Assembly: GCA_004794785.1 (NCBI GenBank)
Contig: SJOL01004493.1
Span: forward strand, 65,016 to 129,015
DNA: 64,000 bases
From: Opisthorchis felineus
Lineage: Eukaryota > Platyhelminthes > Trematoda > Opisthorchiida > Opisthorchiidae
Reading direction: 5' to 3'
Each line of letters starts with the position of its first letter. Within the stretch, counting starts at the first letter, position 1. Of this stretch, positions 11,297 to 22,870 are shown in pieces. The translations under genes were made by a program, and so were the position numbers. The notes under the pieces were generated by a model. That model was not told the origin of the DNA and ran no database searches. It saw only the letters and a list, made by a program, of their open reading frames with translations.

Positions 11297-14266
11297 TGTT
11301 CGGTTTGGCACACCCACCGTTTGGGAGAATGTGGTATTATCCGATCCCATTTCACAGTTGAGGTAGCAGATTGGTGGCCGACCCTTGTCCTGGCAGTGGG
11401 TTATGAATGAGATTACGAATACTGTGTGTGGTACCGATGGGACTCGCCTTCTATAAGCCAGCGGTGTGGGCCGGATTGCGCCCTAATGGAGACGCCGCTA
11501 AGTATAGCCGCTAATCGATATCGTTGGCTTTCTTGTCACTTGCTATCCAGATTACCTGAATGAGTGTCTGGAGATGTAGGCACCTCGGAATGATTGTGAC
11601 AGGCTTGCACTAGGTCCCTTCCCCATCCACTTGTATTCTTTTCTCCACAATATGGCTTTCAGATTCATCATCGTTGTACGGCAGTCAAGCATCAATGTTG
11701 AGCAGTGATGTTATGCTCTTGTTGATGATGATGATGCCAAAGCCGTTCACTTAAACGCATCTAACTAACCGGTGTAACCATGGCTGAACTCTCCTTTCCC
11801 AAGGTGCGCATTGTGGGCATCGGATGAAGAGTGTGCTTTTCGTCAACTGATGCGAGTGCCACATTTGGCTCATGCATCCAGAAAAGTGATTTCCCGAAAG
11901 TGGAGTGTGCCTCCAGTGTACATGCCACAATCACTCCATCTTTTCAGTCAACGGCCATATTGAAAGTCTAGTGAGCCTCGTAGTCTATTTTACCTTTCAA
12001 GCTGGGCATGCCGTTTTGATTTTGACCGAATCTATGTCCGGTAACAAAACAGCCCAGGTCAAAATGCGTAGATTAAGTATCCTTCACCGGTAGCACCTTC
12101 CCACTTTGCTCTGTTTTGCGTGGACAGTTGTGCATAGGACGTCGTAAATTCCCACTCAGTGAACAACGAAGGTGTTTCATATTGGAGCTAACTACTTCTG
12201 TTAATACAATTGCGATATTATAGATACTTTTTGCTTACGAGGTGTTAGGCTACGTTAGAATTTTTCTCGTTCAGACGGTGTCCTCTAGGAACCTTATCAC
12301 ATTTTGGGAAGTTGCTTTCTTATGGGGCACTGTACCCACCAGATAAGGTTATTTGCACGTGAAAGCTCCGTGGCCTGGATTGTGTAGCGGAATTTTTCAA
12401 TGCGATCTATTTTCGCCAGCTGTCTACAAGTTGTCTCTGATCATACTAGATTTCTTACACTTATTACTGTTTCAGGCGTGCTTTACTTGTTGAGATAAAC
12501 AGTTGCTGGGCAACACAAAAGCGTCTATCCTATACCTGTTGGTAGATATCTAGCCATTAGTGTCTTCCTAATGAATCGCCCTTAGACTGTCACCTTGTTC
12601 CATCGCCTGCAGCTTCCACTGACTAGGAAATGAGCTACGATCTATAATGAACAGTACATGGACCTGACATTGTTCGACTCCTTGCATCCACTGCCCTGGC
12701 TCTATCCTTCCAGAGATCGAATTTGACTTATTGCGGTAGCGTTTGGTTTCATTTGATGCCAGTGATTTCACAGTTCCCGCGCTATTTTCTACTACGTCTG
12801 AGCCCGTTAACCTCAGGTACCTGAAGCTGGTAACAAGAAATCATCACATTTAGAAAAGCATACTGGTCTTAGGTGTGTCATATTGAAACGTTTGGCGTGA
12901 CTAACTGTTTCGGTTTCACTCCTTGTAATCGGTAGTAGTAGGGACGGATAGTCACAGGACAAAGAATGAATGAAAGCTCATCTCCGATCGTCGTGCACAT
13001 CCGTGTGATCTTAGTAAAATAGAGTTATCGCTGGAAATGTCCCCTGATACAAAGAGGATGCTGTGTATGTCATTTGTCTTGGTCCTGGGCCGAATGAACT
13101 GGACAGAAATCCTCACTCAAATACTTGCTAGGTGATTCTAAATAAACCCCATCACCCCATTATTTACAAGGGTATTTATCCCGTTCAAATGCTGCTTGAG
13201 CACTTTGCAATATTTCGTTGTCGAGCGATCAACAGACCACCATTGAACTATTGCTCAGCATCTGCTCATCCAGTCTGCATAGGATTAGGAATATAAGTGC
13301 ATCCAGGCAAGCTCTACCACTATTGGTCTTGTCGTAGACAGTACATCCCTATCTGATTGGATCACGCGCATGCAGCTTATTTAAGTTTACAGGTATCCTG
13401 ACGGCGGACTTGAGCTGTCTCGTGGATGATCCTCCAGACGAGTATCACTTTCTTTAACTCCGTGAGGTAGGTAACTTGAACATACAGCACTTCCTCCCGA
13501 CTGCCCTCTTCAGCAACTGACCTTCAGTCGAACCCCGATAGTAGAGTTACTTTTCGATTCTGCAAAGTTGGAGTAATCTTCTGTCCCCTCTCGCACCACA
13601 GTTCACAAGTGGTTCGTTCTAAAATTCGTCTCTCGCGCATACTAAGGTTACAGAATATTTACGTTTATAGCCATATGGTTATCTAAAATGGATGTCTGCT
13701 TTGTCTACCGTCAAATCATTTCAGCTACCAGAACTGTCTACCAGATAATCCAGATAGGACCCAATGCACATCCATCTCATCAACGATCTAGTTGAGTTCA
13801 CCCGAAGATATTTAGTTATTGATGAAGGAGGGGCCCAATAACATCACTCGCCTGGTTCTGCCTAACAGTAGTACGAGTACTGTCACTGTTACCACTACTA
13901 ATACCACTATTAATAATAATTATTGTCGTCAATGTCGATCAATAAAGAGAATAATAGTAGTAATGATGACAACAACAACTTCAAGAGAGGCCAGTACGAG
14001 GACGTGGAGATTTGACCTTATCTGTGCAGCGTCGTACACTAAATCATGGCTGACAGTCACTTAGTTGTTGGCTGTCCAGTCCAGTGGCCTCCTTGGAATA
14101 GCCCGTCTTTGGGGATTACTGTAGTTCGTGGGTGAAACTAGTGAATATGACCTTTACTCGGGTAAAGTCTCCCTGGCCCGGTCACCAATTTACGGTCTTC
14201 AGCCGTCAGCGCAATCGCTTTTACTTTAATGCATACAAATCCTTGCGTGTTATGTACTCTTTTCAG
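11297..14266 (+). other. 3' part of the large anoctamin intron
   Basis: No recognisable gene or transposon. The segment 13855-13990 is enriched in degenerate trinucleotide runs (AGT, ACT, AAT, ACA). The intron ends at TACTCTTTTCAG (acceptor AG at 14265-14266). Confidence 0.6.
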
Positions 14267-15040
14267 AGTTGGGAAGAATACGACCGGGCGCTGATCATCA
14301 AACGGTTCTTGTTCGAAATGCTTGATGCCTACGGATGTTTGGCCTACCTTGGTTTCGTTCTATCTGACAGTGAAGCACTCAGGTCTCTTCTACTCACAAT
14401 GCTTCTGACGGACAGCCTGCGTCGTTTTGTCATCGAATCTCTAATACCACTGATACTATATCAGTTCCGTATGTGGCATGAAAAATGCGTCGCAGCGAAA
14501 GAAAAACGTGCGGCAGATTGTGACACGCTTCCCAACCCCACTATTGATTGGTCAAATTATAAACGCGAGTTATGTGCGAAAACCTACGAACCATTTGATG
14601 ACTATCTTGAAATGGTTCTCCAGCATGGATATTTAGTTCTTTTCGCCTATGTCTGCCCTTTGCTTGGCGCTCCGATCGCTCTTGTTTCCACTTTTTTCGA
14701 GGCACATTCAGATGCGTTTAAAATGTTACGGGTTACCAGACGTCCGTCGCCTCGTTTATTGATTCGTGGCAGTTTCATTTGGCTCGTGCTCCTGGGAGCG
14801 CAAGCTTGGTTGTCGATCCTGACCAATGTCGGACTGTTTGTATCGTTTTTGCACACTCATTTGACTGAATCCGATACTGATTTAAGCTTTTTATTCTTGA
14901 TTTTGGAACATGGGCTTTTTGTCGTTGCTATATGCATTCACTTTTTTATCCAAGACGTCCCTTCTGTTGTTCGGGATGCTCGACGTTCCCGTGAGTTCCG
15001 AAGAGTGAACTTGTTCTCAACGGTACCGAATGCCACTTGA
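14267..15040 (+). CDS. Anoctamin (TMEM16, ANO8/ANO10-like), terminal coding exon
   Basis: The exon follows the acceptor TACTCTTTTCAG and encodes 257 residues to TGA at 15038-15040. It covers the C-terminal transmembrane domain: FLFEMLDAYGCLAYLGFVL (14-32), LLLTMLLT...FVIESLIP (41-61), a charged loop (70-107), PFDDYLEMVLQHGYLVLF (109-126), the helix with STFFEAHSDAFK (141-152), and two more hydrophobic helices (168-195, 206-228). My alignment to the TMEM16A calcium site places E57, D112, E115, E145 and D149 at conserved acidic positions, while the helix-6 Asn is not kept. ANO8/10-type identity is favoured over ANO1-like. A second donor-like site (CCC|GTGAGT at 14990/14991) could give another C-terminus. 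The open frame extends upstream to 14132, but that part lies before the acceptor. Confidence 0.9.
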   Translation, partial: SWEEYDRALIIKRFLFEMLDAYGCLAYLGFVLSDSEALRSLLLTMLLTDSLRRFVIESLIPLILYQFRMWHEKCVAAKEKRAADCDTLPNPTIDWSNYKRELCAKTYEPFDDYLEMVLQHGYLVLFAYVCPLLGAPIALVSTFFEAHSDAFKMLRVTRRPSPRLLIRGSFIWLVLLGAQAWLSILTNVGLFVSFLHTHLTESDTDLSFLFLILEHGLFVVAICIHFFIQDVPSVVRDARRSREFRRVNLFSTVPNAT

Positions 15041-17454
15041 ATCTTTACCCGTGAGTACATTTACACTCGCTACCCGTTCCTTTCAATATTAATTCTTATT
15101 TTAACTCCCACTTCTTAGTTTTTACCACAGTTTTCTTTAGATACTAATTCATACTTTACTGAGTTGGTTTGAGTTACAACTATAGTCTTTCTCAGAAGGC
15201 TAGGTCGCCCTTATTTCCCCATGTTGTGCTTTTTACTATAGCGGTTATCAGTGAGCTTTTTGCAGACATTACGCCGCTTATCAGGTTGCTGGACATTCTT
15301 AATGGCTTTATCGTCTGAACTACCTTCGAGCGCCAACTTGGCATTTCTCATTATTCTTTATCATCATTCTGTCTACCATATTCCTAACTTTACCCACCAC
15401 ACACCTTCCAGGTGGAGTGCATCACTTGTTGAAATTCTGCATAACCTTTGTAGTAAAGGGTGGAGCTCACTAACTAAAAAACTAATTTCTAGCAGCTTTG
15501 GCGTCTTGTGAATCATAGCCGTCACGTAGTTAATGAAAAATAACGAATTTCGGACTTTATCGGATCGTACGGGTCTAACCAGGGGAAATCGACAGCCAGG
15601 AACAAGACCGCTCCTGGTCAGGAATAAGCGTTTTCACCTGTCTAACTTTCACTTTGAACCACAGTCGCTACCTCCCCCATTTTCAGACACAGAAGCACCA
15701 ACACACGAAATCTTAACGAAATTACAGAATCAGCAAAGCTTGATTGTTGCGTCCTGAGTGAATCGTATCCACAGTCCTGAAACTATAACTCAAAATATCA
15801 CTGGGACGGTAGTGATTTCCCCTGCGTTCTAATATGTCATCAGTGTTAGGCTCAATAAGGAAGGAAGCGGATATGAAGGAATAAACTGAATTGCGTGGCA
15901 GATGTACTCTCAAAGTCTGCAACGGAAGGTGCAGCTATTATTTCATGGCATTTTTCTGCTTGGCAATAATCTGATATCTTGTTTTCCTACTCTTTGTAAT
16001 TTTAATGACTTGTGTATCTCAGAATCCTTCCAATTTCTCGTACAAATGAAGTGCAACTATTCTAATGCGTAAACTTATTTTACTACAACATTACGACTTC
16101 CAGAGTGATGAGAGTTCGCCAAAAACGTACTACGCAAGAGCGAACTTCTGTTTCTCCTGTTACTCTGTTTCTCTTCGTTACTATTCAGTATTTTCAATGA
16201 ACTGTCCTGCTAAGGGGATGTTCCTTCGTTAGATCGGGAGTCCGATTATGATGTTTACATTCCACATAGTTGAAATGAAAACCACCGGTGTATGGAGGTG
16301 GATTACACGTTGAGGCAGTGTTCAACTGCTATCTGGTCGTGTATTTTACTTATTCCCATCACCAAGGGCCCACTGTAACTCCAGGCAACAGGTAAATCGA
16401 AGTTGCGGTCTTTGGGGTATATAAATGAGTAAAATATATAAGTTCACTAACTTTTTCAACCCGAGTTACTGTGCTTTCTCTTGTAGTTCCGCCTTATTGT
16501 CTTTGTCTAGCTAAAACCACCGGACAGTCATTGTGGCTATATTCAGTCTTGAACCTAAAACGGCTTCTTCCGTGCAAATATTATGTGGCGCTGTCACCGA
16601 ACCTCTGTGGTTTAAAAAATGACCAGATAGTCAGAATGAATGCTTTTACTTACCCTGCGTTTGCCACATCAATCACTTTGTTGTTGTGAATTCGGACGGC
16701 TCACGACACACCGACACGTTGAAGCGGCCGCATGAGTATACACAACAAAGCAGCATATAATTTGACTATGTGGCGTACTTCGTGTTGTCCGGTCAGTTGT
16801 CTAACAATCACGCTGTGACTAGGTGGTCACAGTAAGCTTATGTGGCTCACTTCACAGAAAACCGGTCTCTAAAGTGGTTGTCAGCCACACCAGAACAGTA
16901 GGCAAAAGAGTAATTATTTCCAGCCTAGACTAATTATATCCAAACTACCCATTAGTAGCCATCCACAATGGGAACTAACTAGGGACGGGCTACCAATGAA
17001 GGACGTAGGAGAGTAGAGTAGTATAAATTTAATGTGACTAAGTTGGACGTACTACTACTATCAGACGATATGCGGACAGAATACCCATTTTGGTTCCAAA
17101 ACGCTCTACTACACAATTCTTTCATCTAATCACGACCGATTACCCATTCGCTTGCAAATACGGTTCTCCCTCAACAAGGAAAAGCCTGCAGGGGATACTA
17201 GTTTGTCCTTCGTGCAAGGAGCAAATCCTATCTGGAAAGGTGAGAAGTATGTAGTAACTTCTACACGTGGTTAACAAAAAGCCCGGTGCCTTTGAGTGTC
17301 TTCAGCGACACAGGGCAGGATGTGATGAACTTATCCACTTCAACATCAGTTTATTCTCAAACATTCAATGAACATGAATATTTGGAACTGAGACAAACTT
17401 GCCTGGATAATTGGGTTCTGGGCCGAGGACTTGCTAGCTAGACACAAATTAGAA
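15041..17454 (+). other. 3' flank of anoctamin; otherwise featureless
   Basis: A strong donor-like CCC|GTGAGTAC occurs 10 bases after the stop codon (15050/15051), so the 3' UTR may be spliced. A short frame at 15600-15757 could in principle be an alternative C-terminal exon, in phase with the 14990 donor, but its acceptor is poor. No other gene is recognisable. Confidence 0.4.
15880..15885 (+). terminator. Candidate polyadenylation signal for anoctamin
   Basis: An AATAAA hexamer lies about 840 bp after the anoctamin stop, followed by GT-rich sequence (TTGCGTGGCAGATGT). It is the first AATAAA I found downstream. Use is unproven. Confidence 0.35.
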
Positions 17455-17469
17455 CCAAATGGTGAGTTT

Positions 17470-17660
17470 GAGATAGCTCGGTGGGTTAAAGCGCGAATTC
17501 GCTGACCAGAAGGTCCGTAGTTCGAGCCCAACTTCTGAATCTCGACTGCTCCTGTCTAGGCTCGAGAAACCTGGCAGTATCTCAGCCCCCGTGCTTCCCT
17601 CGGGTGGCATGGCAGCTAGGCACCGGAAGGGTGTTACAGCTGAACGATTATTACTATTAT
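17470..17660 (+). mobile_element. tRNA-derived SINE, copy 2
   Basis: Head GAGATAGCTCGGTGGGTTAAAG, B box degraded to AGTTCGAGCCC, the same body as the other copies, and an ATTATT-type tail. It has a visible target-site duplication: CCAAATGGTG at 17455-17464 and CCAAATGGCG at 17664-17673 (9 of 10 match), which confirms retrotransposition into intergenic DNA. Confidence 0.9.
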
Positions 17661-17673
17661 TCGCCAAATGGCG

Positions 17674-20066
17674 TACTATGACAGTACGATAAAATGGTAA
17701 CTAGTGGGGACTGGAGAAATAATGAGTTATCGTGTGTTGCTGTGGATTGTTGTCTAGCTTCTGTAGCACTGCAGAAGCGCCGACTGGTTTTTATTAGTTG
17801 TTGATCAGGTGGCTGTTGATTTTTTCGCCGAGCTTTGCAGTTGACTTGCCAGCGCTTCGTCACCATACGAGGGGACATCATCGGTGCGCATTTGGATGCC
17901 GTATTTTGCAGTAACGAATTGTGCCTGTGACAGTCATCCTGCCAGGCAGATCCCACCTGCCACTTTCCGCGCACTCCAATAATTCTGTGCGCCTAAACTA
18001 ACGAGTAGTCGCGTCGATGATAATCCCAACAGCAGCGATACTGAATCTTCAAACCGAACAAAAAAATGAAACTGTCGGTCAATCACTCCGATTCCATTTT
18101 CGATAGCGTGTCAGAATACGCCGCACTGTCCTACGCAGGATACACTAAGGTCGTGCAAACAAGCCGGTCAAACAGTATCGCAAATGCTTTGTGCAAGTAG
18201 CTGAGGCAGAAAAGTCGATATTGCGCTATCACAGCAACAGAGATCGGGACTGGAGGTGCAACAATGCTAGACTGTCAGTTAGGATAATCCCCCGTTGGGT
18301 TACAAAAACCGTACACTAAGCCGGAGTGACTGTCACAACACCATTCCAACTTCGATTGTAACATGTGTTTTTGTCTCCTCTGGCGTCAGGTAACCACACC
18401 GAAACCCAACCTTTCTTGTTTACGTCAGCAGCGCGCACAACTGACAGTGTCAGGATACATGATCTAACAGGTTTAATCTCAAACCAAGGCACCGGCTCAA
18501 CCAAGCAGTGAACAGGGAAGATATAAGTACCTGGTTCGCGAAGGATACCGCATTCACCTATGCCATTGTGGTGTACCGTGAACTAAACGAGGGTCAAGGC
18601 AGATCTGACGGGCATTCCCTGATGATAAAATTAGCAACGCGGTCACCGCAACAGCGGCCGAAACCAGTAGAAAAATGCAAGTTTCTCCTTCTTGATTGAA
18701 TAAGTTAATAAGTAATGAATACTAGTTGCAGTATCCTGTTCGCAAGTCAAGCTGTCACTAACAGAGGGCCAAGTCGTACCAAAAATTGGACCAGAACTAT
18801 AATTCCTAGATTGCTTGCCTCATTTCATAAATAAAACCAAAACTAGTCACCGAAACGGCCCGGTTAGAACTACTGTATTTATCAGTTTAGGCAAGTGGTA
18901 ATTGTCAAATGTTTCGTTAGTCGAATGTGATGTACGATCTGTTTCAGTTGATTCACAAATTTGGCTCAGGAATACAAAAGCCACAACTGAGTCTGATGCC
19001 TTCATGAGTTGGAGTTTAGAAACGACTTCAAACAGCCGGAACTGACGGCTATGCGATTAATTGTTGTCTACCAAAGCGTAATCAGGTAAGGGAATCACGC
19101 GGAACGAATGAATTCAGTTTCACCCCCCTTTTACGACAGATAAAACAACTGGTTTTGAAGTGTTTGTTTAGGGTATCGTTATTGCCATGCTCAGTTTTTG
19201 CATGTTCCTAACTCGCGAAATCGGCACTAGTTTGACTGAATAATCACAAAATCGAGCGATTCACTCGTTTATCGGAAAGCTTATGGCTGCGTTTAATAGT
19301 TTGGCGCATGCACACATTCGGCATACGAACGATTACGAGCATTAAAAAAATGCCCAGGGTCTCTCGATGCTTGTGCTAGTATGACGGTTGGGCATAATCA
19401 GAACGCTCAGGTGGGTATGACAGAGTAACTGAGGCGACCAGTTCGGGCGCTGGTGGATGCGGTGTGGGAGCGAATTCAGTGGCATGATAAACCTGGATAA
19501 TCAACTTCGAAGGTCCACCTATCAAAGCTGACTGAGCATTCGACTAAGTGCACACGCACAATTTAAAAGCAAGACTTTGTACCAGTGTCCATTGCGACGA
19601 CCATTTTAACTCAGCCGGAGCCTAGATTTATCACTGCCATTAGCTTCACGTGCTCCTGCTGAATTAGTTCCATGGGCTGTTAATTAACTTTTGAACCTAG
19701 TTTTACGGCTGTCCTGCGAAATCAAATGTGCACCAGTTCCCAATTTTAGCACCAGCGCTAACAGACAGTACTTAGAACGTAACGTAGAACACAGTGCTTT
19801 ATTGTCCGGCATACTGCGCAGCTCAATGTGTGAATGATTGAGGAAACAGCTCCATTATAACTGTTGATCACACCACAGGAAAAACAATAATGGTATAAAC
19901 GATACCCTTTCAAACCCATTTAATCCACTTTGCAGCATGAAGAGATCGGTGGTAATGTGAGGAGATTTGGGAATTTTCAATTGAGATTTCGTGCTGTAAG
20001 TAAAGCCAATCTGTGCTGAAAATCCGAGAATCACTCTACTGCTGCTTCATCCTTATTGAGAATTGA
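17674..20066. other. No recognisable gene
   Basis: Only short open frames without domain matches or paired splice sites. Repeat-derived segments too decayed for me to name may be present. Confidence 0.4.
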
Positions 20067-20157
20067 CAGCAGTGCGCATCTCGCGGAACTCCGGGGAGTC
20101 TCAAACTACTAGTCGGATCGAGACTCCCTGGGATTTTGTGAGATGCGCACTGCTGAC
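20067..20157. repeat. Inverted repeat (hairpin), arms about 20 bp
   Basis: CAGCAGTGCGCATCTCGC near 20069 is complementary to GTGAGATGCGCACTGCTG near 20138, separated by about 50 bp. The right arm plus following bases (GAGATGCG.ACTGCTGACGATTC) recurs near 60557 in the GC-rich LINE-like segment, so it is probably a transposon terminal or UTR piece. Confidence 0.6.
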
Positions 20158-20416
20158 GATTCTTGGCTTTTCAGCAAGGATTGCCCTCACTTACAGAACA
20201 AGACCTCTATTACAAAAAATTAGTAGTAAATTCACCATCATCATAATCAGAAACAGCAATATCAATGTTCACACATGCTTGGTTGCCGTACTACTACAAA
20301 GTTTACCTACTTATATTTAGAGCCTTAGAATGAAACGAGAAAAGAGTGGGTGAGGGAAGGAGGGGACTTGGTGATTGTTTATCGCAAGCATTCCGAGGTG
20401 CTACACCTCCAAGCTC

Positions 20417-20707
20417 TCAATCAGACAATCTGTAAAGAAAGTGAGAGCACGAACGCCACTGACATCGATCAGCCGCCATTTCTTGCAGTGTCTTTAGCCA
20501 AGTGCAGGCGGGGTCACGGGAACCCAATACTGGAAGGTGTACCGAACCAACAAAATCCAAACTCTTTGTAATCTCCTTCACACCCTTCTGCTGAGAAATG
20601 CGTCGTGCACCTTGCGGTTTCCGCCATTCAGAAGGAGGCACGGAGAATAATACTCGTCTCGGTAGACGATGTTTCGGCATGCGTAGCACATGGCTCAGCC
20701 ACCACAA
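20417..20707 (-). pseudogene. LINE B RT C-terminal fragment
   Basis: An open frame with LSHVLRMPKHRLPRRVLFSVPPSEWRKPQG, the conserved C-terminal block that in LINE A (RMPNRRLCSS at about 10060) and LINE C (GHVLRILNRS) follows the thumb. It is fused to the upstream RT after loss of the catalytic region. Confidence 0.75.
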
Positions 20708-20816
20708 TTAATGATGCTGGAGTTTTTCCGCGACTGAAGTACCTGCTGCACAAAAAACCGTTTTCTAATCACCTTGTTACTAATCCGTTGACATGATCCA
20801 AAACCAGCAACGCTTC

Positions 20817-21167
20817 TCAGGCATCGGTGATCAAAAACCTGAAGACATTGTGACGCCCAGAAGTATATGAATATAGGGACCGGATTATGCTCACAAACTT
20901 CTGGGGCATACCCCGTTGAGCAAATTTGGTTAACAGCACTGACCGACCGACAAAATCGAACGCGCCCTTGAAGTCAATGAATACAAGGATTGTGGGTCGT
21001 CCGTACATGTGGTATTGTTCGAACACCTGACGGAGTGTGAATATGTGGTCGACGCAGCCTCTACCCGGTCGAAATCCCGCTTGATTCTCACGGGTCAGTG
21101 TTTCGTGTGCCACCGTAAGACGACGAGGAATCAGTGACGCCAGAAGACTTGTTACAACAGGAGTCAA
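20817..21167 (-). pseudogene. LINE B RT fingers and motif A fragment
   Basis: The frame contains TREN-QAGFRPGRGCVDHIFTLRQVFEQ, then RPTILVFIDFKGAFDFVGRS (motif A with the first catalytic Asp), then IIRSLYSYTSGR. The order matches LINE A. It ends in unrelated sequence where the YADD block should follow. Confidence 0.8.
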
Positions 21168-21205
21168 ACTGTGGTTACCACATTCACTGCGAGTACACTT
21201 TTTTT

Positions 21206-21676
21206 TTAAATAGGCACTGTTACCGATTCATCCCAGTTGTATGGGACGGTCTCGTTCTCCCAGATAGACGCAAATAGGCTAGACAGGCACTGACTGAGGA
21301 ATTCGCCGCCATCCTTGATTTCTGGGTCCACTAGCTTCTGAATGGCTAAGCGAGGTATGCGCGTTTTGCATAGACCTGAAAAGCAGCATCGCACAAGTGC
21401 ACGGTCGGAGTCCACGCTGGTGTTCCAGAAGGAGCGGCAAGCAGTGATCGACCCACGCCACCGATAAATGACAGCGATGTGATCTACTTCGATTCGAGGC
21501 TGGTTCGTCGGTGAGCACCACGTGGTCAAGCGAAAATTGGTGCTGCGAAGGAACCGTCTGTGATCGGCACACAGCTGAAGCAGGCGATCTCCGTTATTCG
21601 TGCGTCTCGTGTCCACTCCAAGACAACAACACAACCGGACCTCAGCAGCGCTTAGTTTACCTACATGGGCGTTCAT
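21206..21676 (-). pseudogene. LINE B endonuclease C-terminal half and RT start
   Basis: It begins MNAHVGKLSAAEVRLCCCLGVD, continues LLQLCADHRRFLRSTNFRLTTWCSPTNQPRIEVDHIAV (the C-terminal H-dyad region of APE-type endonucleases), and then passes into DGGEFLSQCLSSLFASIWENETVP, the RT N-terminal block. One open frame therefore still links endonuclease and RT. Confidence 0.8.
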
Positions 21677-21746
21677 GCACCACTAAACACAACGATGCCT
21701 GAGCTTTTAGCTCGTTGTGAAAGAGCACCTAGAACTTCCTAGAAAA

Positions 21747-21938
21747 ATGGCGAGATGGCTTAGTGGTTAGAGCGCGAATTTACTAACCGGAAGGTCCGTG
21801 GTTCGAACCCGACCTATGCATCTAGACTTCCTCTGTCTAGACTTGGGCAACCTGGCAGTATCCCAGCCCTCGTGCTTCCTTCTGGTGGCATGGCAGTTAG
21901 GCACCGAAAGGGTGCTACAGCTGAACGATTTTTTTATA
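21747..21938 (+). mobile_element. tRNA-derived SINE, copy 3 (inside LINE B)
   Basis: The best preserved copy: A-box-like TGGCTTAGTGGTTAGAGCG and a perfect B box GGTTCGAACCC at 21800-21810, then the shared body to GCTACAGCTGAACGATTTTTTT. It lies antisense to LINE B, inside the endonuclease region. The flanks TAGAACTTCC and TAGAAACTCTT may be a decayed target-site duplication. Confidence 0.85.
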
Positions 21939-21955
21939 GAAACTCTTTGGCAGAT

Positions 21956-22297
21956 TCAGAGCAACAGACCGTTGGAGCGTAAGGAGACAAGAAACAGGTT
22001 GCGATGGACCTTGCTTTCTCGAGATACTCTCAGAGACGTTGCCAAACGAACCGAGCAGAGGTGACTATCAACCGGTATCCAACGAAGTAGTGGCGCTTCC
22101 GCTCGGTTGCTCAATACCACAACCACCCCAACATATCCACCTGCAGTGACCTCTGCATCACCAGAGGCTCGCAGCCGGAACCTGGAAGAGAGCGAGGGGG
22201 TAGTCAGTTCAGTTACAGTACTTGCGTCCTGTGTCCTTGTTCCTGACAGACAGCATACATCAATGCAGAGGCAATCCAGCATGCGAGCAAAAGCCAC
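21956..22297 (-). pseudogene. LINE B endonuclease N-terminal half
   Basis: The frame carries CLSGTRTQDAST, GVVVVLSNRAEAPLLRWIPVDSHLC and SRESKVHRNLFLVSL, parallel to LINE A 7325-7650. The SINE cuts it at about 21940. Confidence 0.8.
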
Positions 22298-22870
22298 CTG
22301 TTGTCCTGCTTGTTTCAGCGTTCGAACATTAAAGGCAGCTAAGTAGCTAAGCTAAGGTTTTGAAAACAGACTTCGAAGCGTTTAGCGTTGATATTGAAGT
22401 CGGACGTAGAAAAGCTGCAGCTGAGTGTGATGCACGGTGAACAATGCGGTCAATCCGGGTGCACGGACTGCAGAAAGAGTATTCAAACTTGGATGGGGGA
22501 GGGTAGGAGAGGGGAAACTTGAAAGTGTGAGAAGGGAGGCGGCAGCAGTAGGCTGCTTTCGCTTACGCGCCCTGGTGTGCACAGCAAATAAGGCGACCCG
22601 GCTGGTGACACCACGCGACGGCTGATGTGGCATGAGGGTATTGTTAGTTGTAAGTATCATGGTTGTACGCGAGTCTACGTCTAGACAGGAGGACGATTAG
22701 TTTCTTCAACCAAAGCCTTTTGCTCAAAAGCCTTGACCTCGAGGCAGTGGTGTTTGGCGGGAAGTGCAAGTGCATTACCATTTTCATAAAACAACTCGCC
22801 ACAAATGTTTACATACTCAGTGAAAGACCTACTGGACGATACAGGGCACCCTGGCCAGCTCATGCCCCCC

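Larger units (their letters stand above)
20340..22870 (-). mobile_element. LINE B: decayed APE-type LINE with nested SINE
   Basis: Read on the minus strand, the element has a 5' UTR-like region (22870-22330, matching LINE A and C), endonuclease (22297-21956), a SINE (21938-21747), the rest of the endonuclease (about 21702-21400; NAHVGKLSAAEV and YRWRGSITACRSFWNT), RT fingers and palm motif A (21350-20817; FRPGRGCVDHIFTLRQV, DFKGAFDFV), and the extreme C-terminus (20707-20417; SHVLRMPKHRLPRRVLFSV). The palm block with YADD and the thumb are missing between about 20817 and 20707, an internal deletion. It cannot make active RT. Confidence 0.85.

Noticed and set aside
14132..14266. Upstream extension of the anoctamin frame with an ATG start
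   Set aside because: Similarity begins exactly after the acceptor at 14266 and joins in phase to the 4680-4883 exon; the extension is intron.
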